This document shows positions 25,427 to 36,958 of a stretch of 64,000 nt of DNA, piece after piece (the first letter of the stretch is position 1; every line of letters starts with the position of its first letter). The notes beneath the pieces were generated by a model that saw only the letters and a list, made by a program, of their open reading frames with translations, had not been told where the DNA came from and did no database searches. This stretch comes from Heterostelium multicystogenum (taxonomy: Eukaryota > Evosea > Eumycetozoa > Acytosteliales > Acytosteliaceae). The DNA lies in assembly GCA_003667245.1 (NCBI GenBank), contig RCNN01000009.1, forward strand, positions 1 to 64,000, written 5' to 3'. A program made the position numbers and the translations under genes.

Positions 25427-28400
25427 TTACTTTATCCAACTTAAGCTAGAACTCTTAAATTTGTATTCATAGCCATAAAAGTCATCATCATAGTCAGATG
25501 CACACTCTGACTCTACATTTCCATCGTCTTCAAATTCTAGATCGGAATTAGTGTCAACGATTTCATCATCAACATCATTATGATTATAATAATGGTCAAC
25601 ATTATCAGCACTACTCTGATTGTAACTGTAAAAACTGTCATTTGTATGAATGGGCTGAGATAGTTGAGTTGAATCATCATAACAATCATAATACTCTGAG
25701 TCTGAATAATAATAATCAGAGTTTTCACCATCATTGTCATAACCATCTGCATAGGCATCGTAAACCATGTCGAAGGATTCTACGTCTTCTCTTTCTTCAT
25801 AATCATCACCATCTTCATAGTCATCTGCATCTGATTCTTCTGTTTGGTCTTCATTCCTATAGACGAAAGAGCCAAGTAATTTTTCTAAACTAGATGATGT
25901 ATTCTCTTGACAATAATCAAAAACTGATCGGCGGAGATTCTCTTAAAATAGTCAAGCAACCTTGTAATTGTACTAAACTTCGTAATCTTTTGGTCGACCA
26001 GTATAAACAAGATATGCATGACAATCTTTTGACTTTTCATAGTCTTTGTAATCTAAGCAATATACAATCTCTTCAATGAAATCATTCTACATGGTTTTAG
26101 TATAGATAAAAGTCTTGTTTGTGATGAGCTAATCTTACATTGAATATCTTTTCAACCTTTACTTGAAGTTGTGGATTCAAGATGTTGATTGTAAAATTGG
26201 AAAAGTAATACATTGATAGGTATTCTGAGAGCTTGGTGTAGCAGTGTGATGTAAGGGTAAGGATGGTTTGGATTCTCTGGAGGTGGGACTTGCTTGGATT
26301 CTCAGAGAGATAGAAGAGAATTATTTGGATGATGGTAAACATTTTGATTGATAATTTCTTATTGTTTTTGGTCTTGTTACTATCATCTTTGACCCAACGG
26401 AGTCTGACGATTTGGTTGATCAAGCTGAAGTCAGTGTTGAACTGTACGACAAATACAACCATTTTGTCGCCACTGTCAATAAGTAGATAGGAAAGAGAGT
26501 CCAGATATACCTCAATCTCTGTGGATAGTTCTGCTATTCCAGTGAATTTGTCAAGCAACAAGCTCAACTCAATCAAGAAATTCTTAGCACTTGTTTCTTT
26601 AAATGGCTTTCTATTTAGCATAGCTACGGTTGATCTCTTTGCTTAAGGCATCGAGAGTAGGACCCTCTTTTACCTTCTCAGAAGTATCCATCATTTACAG
26701 AAATGCTTTCTTCATAGCTAGGAGGGTGGAGAGGACGTGGTATATTGGTCATATGAGTACTAGAGTTAGAATGGCTAGATAGGAAAGTTCCCGATCTTTT
26801 AAGGTCTAAATTCATTAAAAGGGAGGTAAATCCGATTCTATCAATTTCATTATAGAGTTGTGAACCTGGATCATAGGACCCTGTCAGGTCTACACAGGTT
26901 GCAAGCTGTAGATTATTTTTGGTCAACAACCTTCTCATGATTTCATCATCTTCTGTTTCAAAGTACTCCCATCTTTCTCTCTGGAAAACCAGTCAATAAG
27001 TATTGATGACTATTTGAGGACTGTAAATCTTGAATGAGAAGTGGCTTCTCATACTCAAATCTATTCCAATACACTAGGTTAAACTCAAACTTAACTAATA
27101 TTAGTATTATTATACCAATAGTGTGGTGGTTTCCAACTTACATTCTTCTTGGAATACGAAAGTGTTATGCTATGAATATCATCCTTCTCTGAATTCCACA
27201 AACCTGGCAGATTTTTACAAGCTGCTTCATTAGCCTTACTTGGAAAACCGTAATGTCTCGTCATAAAATACATAATATGCTCATGCAATAGCATTTTGCA
27301 CATGTTGCTCATATTGGGGTCGATATTCATCTCATGGTCTGGCATGGAGTAGTCCACAATCTCATATGTGTAACGACCTGTCAGCTCATTTGCATTTGGA
27401 ACTTTGTTTGAAAATTCTGGATTTTCATTTATACATTTCAAAACAAAATACAATAATGAATGATATATTTCTGAAATAATAATAATATTAAGCGATATGT
27501 TAGTTGAATTGTATAATAGTTTCAATAGTAAATATTTGAAGAAATACCAGTTGAGAGTTGATTTGCTATGGAAAAAAGTCCATTTTCATCATAGTTCTTC
27601 AGATCAATTGATAATTCGAAATGAAGATATTCTTGAGCTTTTTCTATCACCTCAATCATTGAGTTGGCCTTAGTTAATCCTGTTAAAATTGCCAAACTGT
27701 CCAGTGTTTTTAAATATTACTTTAATACTGTATTCATCACTTATAACTTTACAAATTAATGACTTATAAAACATAAGTATTTATTTGAGTAATTTAAAGA
27801 TTTAAATATTTACTTACCAAAAAATATTTCGAATTAGATAATTTGTATACAATTGATTGATATTGATTTGCTCTTTCATAGAAAAAATGACTTTAAAAGA
27901 AAAAGTTAGATTGGACCAATGTCGTTAAAACTGATCTTATCCATCCTACTTACATCTTCATATCCGAAAATGTTAAATCTAATTGAAACGGTATCTGAAT
28001 TGATGTTATTTATTGTATAAATAGTATGGCATCTCTTGGTTGAAATATTTTGTTGAGTCATCTGTCCATTTTTATTATTATCATCAACACAAACAGTGGA
28101 AGTAAATATATCTAACAACTCTATACAATCATTTAAACATTCTTGTTTGGTTTTCTATAAATAAATATATGAAAGTTTTATTAGATTACACTACTTTTAT
28201 TAAATAAAATATTATTATTACATTAGATATTAGAGATTTTAACTTCAATCTTAATACATTTGATTTAAATTTAGAAGTCTCTCCAAATAATATTAAATTG
28301 TTGTTTAATGGATATTTTGAGAAGATTTCGGGTAAAGTATCATCAGATGGACTACTATTTTTTAATTAGAAGATAATTAAAATTATTCTTTAAAATATGA

Positions 28401-28455
28401 ATTCCACTTGATTTGAAATCGACCGTAAACATTGAAGACAAATCAATAGTTTCCA
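25427..28455 (-). CDS. Large protein of unknown function with an acidic Asp/Tyr-rich tail
   Basis: ATG at 28455 (METIDLSSMFTVDF) starts a multi-exon gene with introns near 28.15-28.22, 27.70-27.90 and elsewhere. Visible pieces are FGETSKFKSNVLRLKLKS; a segment with RYTYEIVDYSMPDHEMN and HEHIMYFMTRHYGFP (27.1-27.5 kb); a region around VDLTGSYDPGSQLYNEIDR (26.8 kb); helical repeats at 26.1-26.6 kb resembling an armadillo/HEAT-like solenoid (QRIQTILTLTSHCYTKLSEY); and a tail of about 130 residues rich in Asp, Glu and Tyr ending FKSSSLSWIK. Frame breaks near 28375 and 25918 fit single-base homopolymer errors. No catalytic motif is seen. Exon limits are approximate, and I do not recognise the family. 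Confidence 0.6.
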
Positions 28456-29247
28456 TTATTATTAAATAGAGAGCAAGTAATTGTATTGTAATAATGATTG
28501 ACCTTTATTTGATTGACACAAGTTCACAAAGAAAATAAATTTCATTTTTATTGGTCATCTAAATCCTCAAAAACTTAATGTTTGTGAATTTTCCATTCAT
28601 TTATGGACATAGAGTTTTAAGAGCAATGTGTTAAACAGAAAGGTTTTTTATTATTGATTTAAGTGCCCTTTTGAAAAGTTTTTGATTCGTTAGATATTTA
28701 ACATCAATTTTGTTTTTTTAAAAATTTACAAAAAAGTCAACAATCTTTTGAAATGGGCAAAAATAATAACACAGAGATAACACTTTCAAATAATACTAAT
28801 TTTATGAGAAATAAACTAAATACTAAACATATTATAAGAAATAAATAATTATTTGTTTATTTGATTTTACAATAATTTCAACCAAATAAATAAGATGAAT
28901 AATATAACCATTTAGAGAGCGATAGAAAAGACTTTGGTATTTGAGTTTCGATGTTTATTTGCATATATTGGTGTGATACAGATTTTGGGAAATGGATTGG
29001 TGTAGGTTAGAATTAGATCAAAACAGATGACTCCCCATTAAAGTTAATACTGTGGTCTGAAGTTATCAGCTTTTTAATATGATGGTTACCTAGGTTACCT
29101 AGGGATCCCTAGGAATGGACTTAGAAATTTGATTTATACACCCAAAATGGTGTTAGTGTTTTTATATTTGTTGTCAGTCTGAATAAGTTGAAACTTTAAT
29201 TTATTATTATTATTATTTTATTAGCTAGTAATCAAAGCATTACCTTA
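28456..29247. other. Intergenic region with a GC-rich palindrome
   Basis: No gene is visible between two minus-strand genes. The region is AT-rich except for a compact hairpin-forming stretch at 29085-29113, listed separately. Confidence 0.45.
29085..29113. repeat. Tandem GGTTACCTA plus 16-bp perfect palindrome
   Basis: Two copies of GGTTACCTA in tandem run into CCTAGGGATCCCTAGG (29098-29113), which equals its own reverse complement. The stretch is GC-rich in an AT-rich background and lies about 135 bp downstream of the cupin gene stop codon. It could be a transcript-end hairpin, part of a small RNA or a protein-binding site. Confidence 0.75.
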
Positions 29248-29695
29248 CTACTGATCAAAAAATAGTGCTAGCCATATTGTTTGCTGATGTTCATCAGTCT
29301 TGGAAACTCTGTGTTTTTTTGTGAGCTGGGATTTGAACGTATGAACCTGGAACTAAATCTATCATTCTTGTTTGCGCAACAGCAGAGCTTTTATCGCAGA
29401 TGCATTTGGTGCAACCTGCAACACTCTCTTCAATCTCTATAGTAGCACTTCCTTTCATGAGAAAAACCCATTCTTCCTGATCTTGGTCGTACCAAAAATC
29501 CAGGCGGCGATGCCTGTCCATTTGATATGATTCTTTCTATCTTTACACCTTTCTTCTGAATCAGAGTCTCAAAGACTTCATCACCGTCTCGCTTCACTTC
29601 AGGACATGTTCAAGTAGGTTTCCACTGCAATAGTCATCATCATCATGACTCTTAGGAGTCGATGTCAATGCTGATGTTTCTTTTTCCTTATCCAT
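29248..29695 (-). CDS. Small cupin-domain protein
   Basis: The start at 29695 is MDKEKETSALTST. The conserved core is WYDQDQEEWVFLMKGSATIEIE, then IDLVPGSYVQIPAHKKH and a C-terminus reading TIWLALFFDQ-stop at 29248. This is the two-motif single cupin barrel of about 140 residues common in bacteria, with the PPGFWYDQ..EWV and PAHKKHRV signatures; such proteins bind a metal, but the substrate is not known. The sequence needs three homopolymer corrections (near 29604, 29494-29498 and 29324-29330); uncorrected, the frame stops early. Every correction restores a residue expected for the family. The close match to bacterial single cupins makes ancient transfer from bacteria possible. Confidence 0.75.
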
Positions 29696-30382
29696 TGCAA
29701 GAACTCACTGGTTACATTGCAAAATTATGATCATATCAAAGCATAACACTTCATTTCAGCATTTTTTTGTTTTATTTTGCAATATTTGTTTTTTTTTAAA
29801 ATGTTTATATTAAGGTTACAACAAGGTAATCTTTATAGGGATAAATATGACTCACATAAATATAAAAAAAATAATGATGTGTTGTTCAACGATAAGTTGA
29901 ATCAAATGAACAGTAGTGGTATATTTATTTATTTATTTAATTATTTAAATTTAAAAATTATAAAGAAAGGAACTTAAATTCGTGAGTTCAAAAAAACAAC
30001 AATAAAAACCAAAAATCAAAAATTAAAATTTTAGTTCACTTTATCATTATTTATTTGTTATTAAATATATTATATATCTTGTATAGTAAATATATTTAAA
30101 CATTATATTGCTTAGCTTCTTCATCGACTTTCCTTGCAATAGTAGCTAAGTAATATATTGCATACAAATAAATAATCATCCGCCACGATTAGAATTGAGG
30201 AAAGCACATTCAACCAACCACAAATGTTTATTGATACCCATCTACGCCCATACAAAAGTTTAATTATAAAAGTAGTTATTGCAAAAGTGCATTTCAAATT
30301 CATACACTTATATACTTACTAACATGAAATGAACCAATCATAGAGTAATATTATTACATAAAAATTTATTGAAACCCCCTTA
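29696..30382. other. AT-rich divergent intergenic region
   Basis: This lies between the cupin start (minus) and the B-box/kelch start (plus). Only short chance frames are present. A promoter function is inferred. Confidence 0.4.
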
Positions 30383-32188
30383 ATGTCCTTCACAGAGTTT
30401 TGCCCAGTGCACAAGAAAAAAAAACAAAAATATCTCTGTGCTGATTGCAAGGTTATGGTATGTGGTGCCTGCATCACTCTTCCTGTACACAAGGGACACA
30501 TATTCGAAACTCCCCCATCTATCCCCTCTCAGTATATATCGAAACTTGTTGAGCCTTTCGAAGTGAATTTCCAGCGGGCAAAAGAGCTTGCCGTCCACAT
30601 CAAAGCAGCAAATGCAAAGATCTCGGAAATCAATCTATTCTTTGCAAAGTACCATGAAGCCATAATGAACGAGGAGCACAAACTCATCAAGCCAATCGTC
30701 GAGTATAAAGAGGAGCTCAGTGAAGCCGTCGCCTCCTATCTGAATCATATATCCAATCAATACACACTCTTTAAGGCTGTAGAAGATATTCAAAACTCTG
30801 GGTCATTCAGCTCATCCGAAGAGGATCAAGGCTTGATCAATGATGTCTCCAACTTTGACGAAAAAGAACAAGTGAGTGATCCGAAGTACGAAAGTATCAC
30901 AAGCATGAAGTTCTCCTACATCAAGCCATTGGCTGTTGAAGAATTTATTGAACTTGCTACCGAAACCAAGACACCAAACGATTTTCTTGACAATAAGGAT
31001 TTACTAGAGATTCCCAGGACTAAGATGGGCAGCGATGAGTTAGTTCGTTGCATAGGTCTCGCTTTGGAAGACAATTCAAAGATGACTGCCGAGATGGAAA
31101 CCAAAATGAAAAATCTCCTTTGTGAAGTCCAATTTAAATTTGAGGTCAATAGAGCAAAACAAGCCAAATCCATTGCAGAGATTAAAGAGGTTTACAATCT
31201 TACAAAATCTGTTTCTAGGATCACAGAAAATAGCCAAAGCACAACCAATGACCCAGCAGATACTGAAATCAAAGAGTCCACAATTACCAGTCTTGGAGGG
31301 TACATGAAGAGATATATTGAAGAATCAACCATCTTCTATATATATGTTGTAGGTGGAATGGAATCAACTCAGCATTTGTCCACAGTTGAAGTATATGACT
31401 TGAAGAACGACCGTTGGGGTATTGTAGAACCCCTTAGAATGAAACGTGCTTGCTCTTCCTCCTCTGTTGCTTGCACTAATGAACACATTTTCATCTTTGG
31501 TGGTAACGATACACTCAACACCTTTGAGCGTTTCAATATCAGCACCAGAAAATGGGATTGTCTTGATAGCATCCCAACAAAAGGTGGTTCTTCTCTTGCT
31601 TGCTGTTATGACAATGGTAGATATATATATCTAGTTGGAGGTATCCAAAATAATAATACCATGGACCGTATTGACAGATTTGATATCGTGACTGGAAAGA
31701 GTGTCCAAGTTGGAAAACTCTGCCACCCTCGATACTACACCTACTCCTGTTTTTATGACGATATCATTTACACCGTCGGAGGTACATGTAAGGAACCCAC
31801 ATCTCCCTACACTCTTGTTAACTCGATCGAATCATTCAACACAAAAGACCCCAACGCAACTTCCACTATCCTAATCAATTTTGGAGGAAATGAAAGAGTC
31901 GAAGCGTGTACCTTTGACAAGCGTGAGTTCATTTACTTTATCACATCCAATGTCTTTGCAAGATACTCGATCCTCAGTAATGAAATTGATAAACTCGAGA
32001 ATCCTCCAATCAAAGAAGGCAAGTTTGGTATGGCAATGGTTTTTGGATATTTTGACAACGATTTCAAGGTCTTTCTTGTTGGTGGCAAAGAAGAAGTTCA
32101 ATATTGTTACTCAATCACCAAGAACACTTGGTCTCCTTTTAAAAAAAAATCAAAATTCTCTTACTTCCATGGAGCTGTCCGCAGTTAA
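30383..32188 (+). CDS. B-box zinc finger / kelch-repeat protein
   Basis: This is a single exon of 601 codons. Residues 8-45 form a B-box zinc finger (CPVH, CADC, CGAC, HKGH). A helical coiled-coil-like region follows (about 60-300). The C-terminal half holds about five kelch repeats marked by YVVGGMES, FIFGGND, YLVGGIQ, YTVGGTC and FLVGGKE, probably folding as a beta-propeller. The arrangement resembles TRIM proteins without the RING, so it could be a scaffold or substrate adaptor and not itself an E3 ligase; that is inference. Such B-box/kelch-like proteins form a large family in dictyostelids. A second member lies at 41.5-43.4 kb. Codon use is less AT-biased than in the flanks, consistent with an expressed gene. 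Confidence 0.85.
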   Translation: MSFTEFCPVHKKKKQKYLCADCKVMVCGACITLPVHKGHIFETPPSIPSQYISKLVEPFEVNFQRAKELAVHIKAANAKISEINLFFAKYHEAIMNEEHKLIKPIVEYKEELSEAVASYLNHISNQYTLFKAVEDIQNSGSFSSSEEDQGLINDVSNFDEKEQVSDPKYESITSMKFSYIKPLAVEEFIELATETKTPNDFLDNKDLLEIPRTKMGSDELVRCIGLALEDNSKMTAEMETKMKNLLCEVQFKFEVNRAKQAKSIAEIKEVYNLTKSVSRITENSQSTTNDPADTEIKESTITSLGGYMKRYIEESTIFYIYVVGGMESTQHLSTVEVYDLKNDRWGIVEPLRMKRACSSSSVACTNEHIFIFGGNDTLNTFERFNISTRKWDCLDSIPTKGGSSLACCYDNGRYIYLVGGIQNNNTMDRIDRFDIVTGKSVQVGKLCHPRYYTYSCFYDDIIYTVGGTCKEPTSPYTLVNSIESFNTKDPNATSTILINFGGNERVEACTFDKREFIYFITSNVFARYSILSNEIDKLENPPIKEGKFGMAMVFGYFDNDFKVFLVGGKEEVQYCYSITKNTWSPFKKKSKFSYFHGAVRS

Positions 32189-33610
32189 ATAAGTGGTTAT
32201 TCAATTGCATGATTTTTTTTTTTTTAATACTCTCAATAAAGATTACTAATATTTTAATTTCCATTGCCACTTGTGTCATATTGTTTCAGACAACTTTCAA
32301 AGTCTTATCATAAATTAGAATATTGAATCAATGATCTTAAATTTAATATACCCCTCAATTCTGAATATATGATCCTTGTCTATTTTAGAACCCTAAGGGC
32401 TTTTATACTGTAAAAAAACAAGATCATTCATTCATTCTCCGTCTTTTGTGACCTATCTCATTCAATTATACAAAGACAACAAGCTTCTATTAAATTATTT
32501 CACATCTTCACATTAAATTAGACACTAGCTTCTATATCATTACCATCCTATCTCTCATTCAAATTTATCATAACTCAGAGTGATCATCCAATTCTCCTTC
32601 AATCAACCAACTACCCATTCATTCACAATCATATTTGGGTCAGTTGTTGCTTTCACATTCAGCTTGGAAAGAGATGATTACATTTTCATTCAACATATAA
32701 TATATTAAAAATTATAGTACAAACAACAAAAGTAACAACATACACTTACGAGTAATAATACAAAGTTATTTGTTGTATTATGCAATGTCTAGACTCATTT
32801 CATGAAGAGAGTAAACAAAAAATAATTAAGAGTCATTCATATTAAACCATCAAAAATGATTAAAAGTCAATGGAGTGGGGAATATCAACATATTAAAGCT
32901 TTATTGGTTCAACCACTGATAGATCTATAAATAGTATGAAAGAAGCATCATTGCATAGAGGTATATGATGATGATGATATTAACCTTTTATAAATAGAAA
33001 AAAACTGTGTCAACAATGCATAGAGATACATAAAAGATATGTATATTGAACGTGATCCTTTTGTTGTTTCAATTATTAAATTGTCAAAGAGTGTTAGCGA
33101 TTGTGTGTATATGTGTGATTGTGTGTATATATGTTGTTATTAAGTGTGTGTGGGTGTGTATATAGGTATAAGTATTTTTATGTAAGAGTTAATTATGTGT
33201 GTTTTTGTGTGTATGTGTGTGATTGTATAAGTGTAAGTGTAAATGCTATGTGAAGTGCGAAGAGTTTCTAGTGAGTTTTAGTTTAGGGGTTTGGAGTTGA
33301 ATGATTCAGAGCTTTATTTATACATAAATATAAAATATTCCCCATTATTATAAATGAATGTATACATGAATCAAATAAAATAGAACACAAAAGTGAGTGC
33401 GATTTGGAGTAAGTACAATAATTTAAAGGTATTTCTCCATTTTATGTATAGATTGAACTAAAACATATTTCAATGATCACTAAAATAGAATGAGAATTGA
33501 CCTTTAATGTTATTCACACCTTTGACACTTGAATTGGATAACACAATTCCCACTCATCAAATATGAATGGTGAATGCTCTGATTGATTGGAATCAAGTGA
33601 ATGTCATGAG
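32189..33610. other. Intergenic region with GT-rich tract
   Basis: No gene is visible. At about 33090-33240 there is a purine/pyrimidine alternating TG-rich tract (GTGTGTATATGTGTG and similar), which could adopt Z-DNA. The remainder is AT-rich. Confidence 0.5.
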
Positions 33611-36600
33611 CATTTGGTGGTAAATGTTGTTACTTTTGCTTATTAAATTTCATTTGGAAGATCAAATGAGTGTGTTTGAACTTAAAACAACACATTCATA
33701 TTACTTTTATATTATTTAAAAGTCTTATAGCACTCAAGTGTGTTTATCATTTACATTGATGGTGGTTATATACTCTACAAATGAGTCTATTATCTATTGT
33801 TTAATCTAGTGGTTATCCCTCCTAAATTTGTTTGCTTGATTGTTGTCTTTCAATGACAATAAAGGTATATTTATAATTGTTGAGGTATAGGTAATTCAAC
33901 TCAATCAATAGTGAAATAACTTCATTCTATTTTAATTCAAACATATATAAAGTGAATCATTTATTATAATTTGATAATGGCACACATTCAATCAGGTGTA
34001 ATTTATATATCTCTAATGAATCTCTAGGTATTGGTGTTACTGTGATATAAATGAAACCACTTCATTGATGTGAATTACAATTTTGATGGTTTAATTTGAA
34101 GTCTAATTAATTATTTATTTAAGAATACAATAGAATAAAATAAATAAGCATAGATCAATTGATCACTAACTATACCAATAGAATTATTATACTCTGTTTG
34201 GAATCAATGCTTAATTATAACTTCATTAATTATATATTTCATTTTTACAATCAATATTTTTTACATAATAACTTTATTTCTATATAAATAAAAATCATTC
34301 AACAATGAATACGATTATATATATGCTTTCTGTTCTGGTAATAATGCATTTGTGTTTTGTTGATGGTATGATTATAATCAAATCCAATATTTTTAAATGA
34401 GTTAATTATTAAATTCATTAAACTTCAATTTCCATAGGTCAAATAGCAACTCTTAGCAACTACAGTTATAATAATGAAAATATCACATTCTTTGGTAGTT
34501 TTGATGTTGAAAAAGAATTTACATTGTATTTTCGAGCAGGTGGAGAGTCTGCTCATAAAAATATTGGTTTTCCAATCAATAATTCAACATTTGTTTATCC
34601 CATTGCCAACATTATACCTCACCAATTTGTCTTCTCATCATCAGTTCAAATATGTACAGAGATATCTATAAATAATTCACACAACTTTATTTGTTCCAAT
34701 GAAATTGAGATCCAATTAATCAGATTAATCCCCAATGATATATATCTTCCAACCTATGAGTCCAATATCACAGTCACAGAACATTCTTTAAATCACTCCA
34801 CAAAGAAGTGTTAAAAATTTGATTTCGGAAGTGAAATCAAATTAATTAATGACTCTCACGGTTATTTCTCAGTTAATCAGAGCTTTATTGAAATGAATAT
34901 TGGAAAGTCATCAATGTCTCCAGAACTAAGAATAGCAAACTTAACATTAAATCCTATGCTTTTTTGGGAGAGTAAGTCTTGATTTCTAATTATTAATCAT
35001 CATTTATTTACATTTTACTTTTTAATACAATATAGATCCACAGATATTTAATGTTACTCAAAGTAATAATTCATTAACCATTTATGGAGCAAATTTTGGT
35101 TTCAATCCCAATGAAATATATATCAAATTGGATGGAAGAGAAAGGTCTAATAAGATTTCAATGCCTATAAACAATACTCAAATCATAATTCCAATATCAA
35201 AACCAACATTTAATTTAACTATTGGTCTCTATCAAGAAATACTTCATTATTCCAAATAGTTAAAAGTATGTCATTTGATTTTATTCAAATATAAACATCA
35301 AAATACTGACAACTTTTTACACTCAAGTTGATTCCGTTCAACGGAACTCATATAGCTATTTTTTCGATCAAGATGAAAGGTGTATTTCCTGAGATTACTG
35401 AAGGAACCATTATCAAATCTATATTTATGGAAGATATCCCATGTTTAAATATCAGTTTCGATAGAATTGATACATTTACATGCAATATGATTTCAACCAA
35501 TTTGAATGGAAGTTTGGAATACACTCCGAAAGTTAGATTGGCCAATAATGTTGAATTATTTGGAATGGTTCAGACAATTCCATTGATAATCAACAATATT
35601 TCACCATTTGATAGTACTGTTATTAAATTTACATTGTCCAAAGATATTCCAGATGTGATTGAGAATGATTTCCTGATCACATTTGGTGGAAGTGTTTGTG
35701 TCCCTAATTTTAGTATAAAAAATAACGTCTTCATATGTAGTAGAAACCAATCGAATTTAATAAGTCCTTCAAATGATATTAACATTGTCTTTAAGTTAAT
35801 TCAAATTAATTTGAGTAAGTAAATTAATAAATTAACTGATCTATCGAGCATTATACACTTATAAATTAAATTAATATGATATTATTCTTCCATAGATATT
35901 ACTTTTATCTATAAAGTAGAATATTCAGGTGAAAGTGTTATTGTTTATGGAAAGAGAATTACTGAACCTCAAAAATTCCGAGTAGGAAGTACAACCTGTG
36001 ATATTACCAGTTTTACAAATGATAATTTAACATATCATTGCAACAATATAAATACAACTATTCCCAACGATTATATCCTTACTTTAAAGAGTGGTGATAC
36101 TTATAATGGAATTTTAAGTGCACAGATTCCAACAGATGTGGAAACAAACAACAAAGATAAAGGTAACTAATTTATCAATTTCAAAACAAAGCAAAACATA
36201 TTTAATACTAATATTTATTGATAACATATAAAGATAATGACACCAAATTGGTAACGATTATTGTTCCATCTGTTTTCGGGGCTATTTGTTTAATAGTCAC
36301 AATAGTATTCATTATAAGAGAGTTCATTTGGAAAAGATTTTATAATCAGAGAAATCCTCAACCTGATAATGCCGATGGAATTGAACTAGCTCCAGTTGTT
36401 AATCACCCGCCAGATCAAAACCAAGGAAATAATATTCAACCAAATAGAAACCAAGAATCCACCAACCTCCACCAAATGACAATGCAATTGAAATAGTTCA
36501 AAATGGGGACCAACCTCAAGAAAATCAGCAAGTTGTTGCTAACAATATCGAACAAGATCAGGGTGCTAACTTACCTCAAGGAAATGAACAAGATGCTCCT

Positions 36601-36958
36601 AATGAAAATAATGAAGATAACCAAGTTGGTAACGAACCACCTGTGGAAAATGAAATTTTTTATCATCCGATATTTGCACCTCGAAATAGAGATCCAGTTT
36701 ATAAACGACCACTGGATGCTCATGCCTTCCAAGAACCAGCATAATTCCTCAATATTCGATGTTTTATAGAACCTATAATTATTTATTTATTAATTGAAGC
36801 TTATTCACTATAGATCTTAATTTGGGATATCAAATTTATAATATATTGTTTTCTAATATAATTTATAAATACAGAAGAAAGGAATCATAAAGTATTAGGA
36901 ACAAAGACAGTTCAACATATAATTCATTATTATTAACGACATGGAATGTATAGGTTTA
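33611..36958 (+). repeat. Tandem duplication, copy A (about 3.35 kb)
   Basis: The sequence beginning GCATTTGGTGGTAAATGTTG at 33610 recurs from 36957. Similarity covers about 700 bp of upstream DNA, the coding exons, intron sequences and the intergenic DNA. Small indels and substitutions separate the copies, so the duplication is recent but not fresh. Confidence 0.9.
34305..36744 (+). CDS. IPT/TIG-like type I membrane protein, copy A (long tail)
   Basis: The signal peptide is MNTIIYMLSVLVIMHL. An intron at 34366-34437 follows, absent from copy B. The ectodomain is rich in N-glycosylation sites (NNST, NYS, NITV) and has immunoglobulin-like IPT/TIG-type strands such as SLTIYGANFGFNP and later VEYSGESVIVYGKRI. 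A transmembrane helix (IIVPSVFGAICLIVTIVFII, about 36.25 kb) leads to a cytoplasmic tail of about 140 residues rich in Asn, Gln, Pro and Glu, ending at 36744. The layout recalls the Tgr (Tiger) cell-surface proteins of Dictyostelium, of which TgrB1/TgrC1 mediate kin recognition; orthology is not shown. Comparison with copy B exposes single-base frame breaks (for example CACAGAAC against CACAGGAAC, then AAAAA against AAAA 50 bp later), so the gene is probably intact. Confidence 0.7.

Noticed and set aside
33090..33240. Telomere-like or transposon-end repeat in the TG-rich tract
   Set aside because: The units are irregular, with no terminal inverted repeats or transposase nearby.
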